A stretch of DNA of 64,000 nucleotides, taken from the NCBI GenBank assembly GCA_033064195.1, contig JARBJD010000007.1, forward strand, positions 434,001 through 498,000. The letters run 5' to 3'. The stretch is from Blattamonas nauphoetae. Its lineage: Eukaryota; Preaxostyla; Oxymonadida. The first letter of the stretch is position 1; each line of letters opens with the position of its first letter. Shown in pieces: positions 58,723 to 64,000 of this stretch. A program made the translations under genes and the position numbers. The notes beneath the pieces were generated by a model. It worked only from the letters and a program-made list of their open reading frames with translations, had not been told where the DNA came from and ran no database searches.

Positions 58723-59505
58723 CAGGTATGGGATTTGGTCCTTGCCGACAAATTTTTGGGCGATCGACGCTCATTTCACGAATTTGATTTTCATTATCAC
58801 CATTTATTTCAAAAGACGCATCGAAAAAAGGTAAATTGTGAAATGTTGTTTTCCTTCGGTGGGTCGGCACGATCAACCCTTTGTCGTGGAAATGTCAACT
58901 TGGCCTTTCATTCCTGATGACTACGTGCATTTCAGGAATGATGGTAGTGAACACCGGCCATCTCATATTTGCCAATTGAACTCTCAAAAAGGGGAAAAAG
59001 CGCCTCTAAACTCTATTTCGGTTTCTGTGATCATTCCCCTTAAATCAAATTTCGATTGACAGAAGTGTCAGATGTTTTGGAGAGTCATTTTCAGTTGTCA
59101 ACTGGGATAGAAAAGTCGACAGACACCAATGATCAAGTCCAGAAATCTCAGAGATGAAATCTGACTCTTCTGTCAATCGAAATTTGATTTAAGGGAATGA
59201 TCACAGAAACCGAAATAGAGTTTAGAGGCGCTTTTCCCTTTTGAGAGTTCAATTGGCAAATATGAGATGGCCGGTGTTCACTACCATCATTCCTGAAATG
59301 CACGTAGTCATCAGGAATGAAAGGCCAAGTTGACATTTCCACGACAAAGGGTTGATCGTGCCGACCCACCGAAGGAAAACAACATTTCACAATTTACCTT
59401 TTTTCGATGCGTCTTTTGAAATAAATGGTGATAATGAAAATCAAATTCGTGAAATGAGCGTCGATCGCCCAAAAATTTGTCGGCAAGGACCAAATCCCAT
59501 ACCTG
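58723..59505. mobile_element. Palindromic TA-flanked MITE-like element 3
   Basis: The element starts CAGGTATGGG at 58723 and ends with its inverted copy at 59505. TA flanks it at 58721-58722 and 59506-59507. Arms are about 343 and 339 bp around a loop of about 101 bp. The arms are nearly identical, with a few single-base indels near 58995 and 59240. Mirror frames in the two arms encode the same peptides (for example MKCCFPSVGRHDQPF on the plus strand at 58838 and on the minus strand at 59390). There is no transposase. It ends 43 bp before the NAA25 start codon. Confidence 0.9.
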
Positions 59506-59547
59506 TAAAGCTGCAGTTTAAAAAAAAGAGGTCTCGATCTCTCCGAA

Positions 59548-62500
59548 ATGTCACGACGAGCAACATTGGAATTCATTCAACTTGCCACAAGTGAAAAAAT
59601 CAAGGAAGCATACCAGTTTGCGGAGAAATCATGTTCGGATAATCCAGAAAGCCCGGTCCCAAAGCTTATGAAGTCATATGCCTTGTATCGAATGGATATG
59701 GCCGATAAAGCTCGAGAACTGGCAATTTCAGCGCGAAACACACTTATGGATGGGAAACCACAAGCTTCTTCTGATATTGATGCTGAGATATATGCTCAGT
59801 GGGTCCTTTCGTATATCGACATCCTTCCTGACTATGTCCCAATTATATCAAAGAAATTTGAGGTAAATCCAACAGAACAGAATGCTTTATGTCTCTTTAT
59901 GCATAATGTCAATGCTCTAAGACCACAAGAACAGCAGAAAGTTTGACGACTTTTTCATCAGACTTAAACACTCTTTTTTATCTTGAAGCTTGCTTTGGTC
60001 ATGGCAAAAGCCTATAAACGAACTGTTTATACATATTGGGTGATCTGTAGCTACTATCAACAATTTTTAATCACACAGGACCAACGACAAAAGAATCTCT
60101 ACTTACAACTTGCAGATGGCTTCTATACCAAACTCATACAAGAAAACCTTGTTAAAACATCATCACATTTTGCATTATGGATGAATATTCAACATGCTCT
60201 GAAACGATACACAAAAATCCTCACAACTCTTTCAGACTCATCCCTCGGGACCCTTTTCAATCAATCAAGGGACAGACTCGAAAGAATCATCAACACCGTT
60301 TCTTCGATTCGTTCAAGTTCAGAGGATCAATCAAATCCTCTCTCTTTATACCTCACGGGGATCATCCACAAAATCGCTAAAGTTCTCCTAGCTGAATGCG
60401 ACGCAGATGATTGGACTCAGTGGACGAACTTCATTGATACAACCTGTATTTTGACCAAGCATGCATGGACAACTGACAAAGATGCATCATTTATTACATC
60501 AATGTCGTCATCAGAACAAGAAGACGACAAACAAGTCGTCCAGTCCATTCAAACCCTTGGTCCACTCCAACTTTCCCAAAAAGAATGCGACAAACGGATA
60601 GGTCACACAGACAGCTTGAAAGATTTCACGACCGTCTCACTTTCATCATCATTCGATGAAGCCGAGTCATTTATCACTCAACAAATCATCGAATCTGAAT
60701 GGTTAACTGACGAATCAAAACGAGCTGAGCGCAAGCTGATCCGAGGACCACGATTAGCTCTAATCGAATTGGCTAAACGAAGACTACAATCAGAAGGAGG
60801 GTCAGATTCAACAGACAAACTCGTCCACGTGAAGTCGTTCTTGAGGACAAACCTGACAAAACCCTCTTTCTTACTGGACATCGAAACGACCTTCACAGAG
60901 CTCGACCAGGCAGAGAAAGCACAGCTCATCAGTGAAATGAAGACATCATTGAACTCCTCGATCGAATCATTCAAATCGAAGACAGAAGGTCAACTACAGG
61001 AAAACGAAATCGGCCGATTGGCAAACTGCTGCAACAACGTCGTCACACTCGAAAGTATCGCCGCCGAATCCAGCCCAGAATCTCTCTCGACCTTCACACC
61101 GTGTTCCTGCCTCCCTGATCTGATTCACGTTGTGAAGAGCGTCATCTCTCGCATCGAGCCGGAAACTGAAATTCGTCCGACAGGTGTTCCGGAAGGGGCC
61201 AAACTGAAAATGGCACTGAAGACCCCACCGCCTCACGTGACATCACTTTCTCAACTTCATTGTGCTCAAGTCAGACAGCGATGGACTCAACATCTCGCCA
61301 ACCCACTTACTCCTTTTCTTTACGATTCCATCGCGGAACTTCAGACGTTTTTGGATGGAGGTGATTGTGGACACTTCCAGCCTCACATCCAACTCGCCTC
61401 TCTTTATTCAAAGTGTGCACTTCCAAACTCACTCAGCAACACCTGGAGACACCTTTCCATCAAACACATCCAATCAGAATCGTTGTTTTTCTTCTTCTTC
61501 CCAACTTTCTTCTTTCTTAACGACAAATCAAACACTCACACAACCATCTCGACCATTGTCCAATTCCACAATGAATTCATGAAAGACAGAGGCACGTTCC
61601 TTCTATACACTTACAACCCTCCCAAACAAGGCGAACAGTACGGCCACTCCAATCTCCTCCAAAGCGTCAACTTTATCGATGACAGCGGAACGGGACATTA
61701 TGAACTGCTTGATTCAGCACACGCGATGATTGATAAGGCAGCCAACTCGCTCGAACAATTCACTGAAAGGGCTGTCAGACAGTTCTACAGGATTCAGGAT
61801 TGGACGAAACTGCAAAGGAAAGGAAATCAGGAACTGACAGGCTCAGATTACGATGCACTGTTCTTGAACCTGGTTGAGGAGGTCGGAAAGGGGGTGACAC
61901 CACAATATTCTTCAGTCGACCTTCTGACAAGCGGAACGCCTGCTACTGCCCTCCGATCAGAAGCCATCCTGAATCAGATTAATACTGTCCTTCAGCCAAC
62001 AATGGATCCCAGCCCATTCTCCACTCCTCTCTCACTTCGTTCATCATCGTTCAGAACGTCCTCGCAGTTTGAACAAGCCGCGAAAGATGAAGCAAAATAC
62101 ATCACCCTTCTCATCTTTGTGTCCTCGCAACTCCTTCTCCATTCATTTTCCATTCTGAACTCGATCCATCCGACACCATCCACACACTCTGAACATCTCA
62201 CTTCATTCAATGCATACCTCTCCCAACTCTCCGCTCTGTCCAATGGAATCAAAGAGAAATCTTCCTTCGCACTCATTCCAGTCGACAAGAACGTCCTCGC
62301 TTCACTAACAACTCTCATCCACTCGCTCTTCTCCGTTATCCCTCATCTTTCTCTTTCCGCAAGCGAAGAAACACTCTCTCAACATCTCTCATTGTTCTCC
62401 AAACACTTCAGCACTTTCATTGAGGAGTCGCTGAAATCAGCTTCTCACGTCACTCCTGTCCTTCTCTACAGTCTCGCTTCTCTTGTCTCATTTGTTGTGA

Positions 62501-62838
62501 CACCTGTCTCGTCTATCCTTCTCGCAATTCATTCACTTGTAGCCCCGAAAGGTGGAAAGAAGGGCAAGAAATCCGAGCGAACGACTCAAACAAATACACT
62601 CCGCACATCCATCAGGCAGTTTCAAACTGATTTCACAACAAACCTCACAAGCATCACGGGTTTTATTGATGAACTTTTGGGATTACAGAGATTGTTACAT
62701 CCTTCTCTGATTTCACTGCTTCCTCAGACAGGCAGTGTCACGGATGTCGCGATGGAGACTTATCAAGGTCAGTTGAAGATGACACTGGGACATATTCATG
62801 AGGTCATCAAAATTCTTGCTCTTTTAAAATGGAAATAG
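59548..62838 (+). CDS. NAA25: NatB auxiliary subunit NAA25 (MDM20-like)
   Basis: Two exons (59548-59940 and 59989-62838), with a 48-nt intron starting GTTTGA, give 1080 aa. The N-terminal half is TPR-like: AYQFAEKSCSDNPESPVPKL, KSYALYRMDMADKARELA. This matches the opening of MDM20/NAA25. After the intron, YKRTVYTYWVICSYYQQFL and later HALKRYTKIL continue the helical solenoid. The C-terminal third is Ser/Leu-rich and ends KMTLGHIHEVIKILALLKWK. Human NAA25 is 972 aa, so the length fits. It anchors the catalytic NAA20 to ribosomes for acetylation of Met-Asp/Glu/Asn N-termini. The start at MSRRATLEF is the only good one downstream of the palindrome. Confidence 0.75.
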
Positions 62839-62949
62839 TCCACTTACTTCATTCTTATCTCATTTCAACGAATGGTTTCGTCACCATTTCCTAGTATGGG
62901 TTAGAAGATCCTTTCTTTTTCACACAATCCTTCTTTTGGAAGTTACAAC

Positions 62950-63303
62950 ATGATGTTCATCCTTTCCATTGTTTATTCGATTTCTGCTTCACTCTATGGA
63001 CGAGAGGACTTTGACAGCGACTATCTCCTCGATGATGATGTCTTCGATCTCGAAGAAGATTCTTACGATACATTCGGTCAATGCGACCTTTGCAAAGAGC
63101 TTGTATATCAAGCCATCAATTCCGGTTATTCAGGCAAGCAGCAAGTCATGGACTATGCCATAAAACAAGTCTGTCCTCTGTATCCATCAATGCGGGATGC
63201 CTGCCAACGAATCGGACGCACTGTCATTCCCAATTACTATTTTATGATTGTAAACAAAGTTAGTCCAGCCTCAATTTGTGGTCAAGCCAAAATGTGCCCG
63301 TAA
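62950..63303 (+). CDS. Saposin-like (SapB domain) secreted protein
   Basis: The frame encodes 117 aa. A signal peptide (MMFILSIVYSISASLYG) is followed by an acidic stretch, then a SapB pattern of six Cys: CDLCKELV, VCPLYPSMRDACQRI and SICGQAKMC. The spacing fits saposin/saposin-like peptides that bind lipids, in some protists as pore formers. The single domain ends right after the last Cys, as in secreted saposin-like proteins of amoebae. It lies between NAA25 and a convergent casein kinase gene. Confidence 0.82.
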   Translation: MMFILSIVYSISASLYGREDFDSDYLLDDDVFDLEEDSYDTFGQCDLCKELVYQAINSGYSGKQQVMDYAIKQVCPLYPSMRDACQRIGRTVIPNYYFMIVNKVSPASICGQAKMCP

Positions 63304-63452
63304 CTTCGTCTCATTTCATTGGATGAGATCGCGAGCTCCTCATCTGATTCTCCTCCGGAATCCCTCTTATTTCTTGATGTTTTTCTGTTTGTCCAAAAGA
63401 AATCATCGATACCTTTGAAGTGAAGAAGAAAAGAAGAGCTGTGTAAAACGAA

Positions 63453-64000
63453 CTAATTAAACGATGTCGTGTACTTTTGAGACGTGGGTGAAGCTTTCGG
63501 TGTTTTCTTCTTTGATTTTTTTGGTTTTTGTTTCTTTTCAGTCTCAGCCAACTTTTCTTGTTCTTTTCTTTCAGCTTCTTCTCTCTCATTTTCACGTTCT
63601 TGGAACTGCATCAAAATGTATTGCTGGAACTCTTGTTTTTCCTGAGGGGTAAATTCACCAAACTTTCGCACTTTAGTTTGTGGTGTGGCAAGAGTACTGT
63701 CATTCTGGCCGTCTCGGTGAGTGGTATGAATGGACGCAACAGTCGAGTCTTGACGTGGAGTGAGTTCGGGAGTTTTCTGAGGTGGTGGGTGAATGGTCCA
63801 ATCATATATAAAATCGAGAACAAATTCATTTTTGAGGAAGATCGTTCGGAACAGCCGCTTGATGTAGAAATAATCTGGCTTTTGTTCAAACTTGAGGTCT
63901 TTCGCGTATTTGAGGAATAAGCCAAATTCTTGAGGGATGCCCTCACAGAGAGTTTCAAGTGGGGTGTTTATCTTCATGTCACAAATAGCTTTGAATTTTG
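63453..64000 (-). CDS. Casein kinase 1 family protein, C-terminal part (runs off right edge)
   Basis: The frame is open to the right edge. From the edge it reads KFKAICDMKINTPLETLC, then EGIPQEFGLFLKYAKDLKFE, QKPDYFYIKRLFRTIF and FVLDFIYDWT. This is the C-terminal end of the CK1 kinase fold (K.TP.E.LC.G.P.EF..YL.Y.R.L.F...PDY.YL+.LF). Afterwards comes a linker with Thr/Pro sites and a charged coiled tail (REREEAERKEQEKLAETEKK) with a basic patch that could target it. Stop is at 63453. The kinase motifs HRD and DFG would lie beyond the window. Confidence 0.92.
   Translation of the reverse strand, partial: KFKAICDMKINTPLETLCEGIPQEFGLFLKYAKDLKFEQKPDYFYIKRLFRTIFLKNEFVLDFIYDWTIHPPPQKTPELTPRQDSTVASIHTTHRDGQNDSTLATPQTKVRKFGEFTPQEKQEFQQYILMQFQERENEREEAERKEQEKLAETEKKQKPKKSKKKTPKASPTSQKYTTSFN

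Noticed and set aside
58838-59390. Two identical-looking small proteins (plus 58838-59059, minus 59148-59390)
   Set aside because: They are mirror frames in the two arms of a palindrome, not genes.

Overview
The window is nuclear DNA from a protist. Genes lie on both strands, are closely packed and are cut by short spliceosomal introns, mostly about 30-140 nt. Most introns start GTTTG, GTCTG or GTATG and end in a T-rich tract plus AG. All three stops are used at gene ends and conserved domains carry no internal TAA or TAG, so the standard code applies. The gene set includes dynein, meckelin, CCDC61/VFL3 and TTLL1, so the cell has cilia. It also includes a Tmc-type TPR/membrane protein and a giant beta-helix surface protein. 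This mix would fit an oxymonad such as Blattamonas. That placement is inference from gene style, not a match I could run.

Layout. 1-3768: start of an axonemal dynein heavy chain, running off the left edge. 4062 to about 15440: an 11-kb island of transposon debris with no host gene I can recognise. It holds two large palindromic TA-flanked elements (one carrying a nested element), a tyrosine-recombinase remnant, a mariner-like remnant, a Merlin-like remnant and a family of AT-rich fold-back repeats. 15449-31290: gene-dense block with an RPA34-like Pol I subunit, meckelin-like protein, transketolase, a TIR-bounded tRNA-like element, a coiled-coil gene, type II thioesterase, CCDC61, an MRH/Atg27-like receptor and a P-loop protein. 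31499-40466: CKS1, a 1782-residue beta-helix surface protein, AMPK beta and acetyl-CoA acetyltransferase. 40544-41635: a broken SRP-receptor alpha copy and a RasGEF-like piece. 41739-54696: UPF2, a small membrane protein, a DCN1-like protein and a large Tmc-like protein. 54865-64000: an Iwr1-like protein, TTLL1, a GNAT acetyltransferase of bacterial look, a third palindromic element, NAA25, a saposin-like protein and the end of a casein kinase 1.

There are no operons. Neighbouring genes cover unrelated housekeeping (translation quality control, N-terminal acetylation, neddylation, cell cycle, carbon metabolism) and cilium functions. The most unusual structural signal is the set of three TA-flanked palindromes. 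They share almost no sequence, yet each is about 765-785 bp with two arms of about 330-340 bp around a loop of about 100-110 bp.
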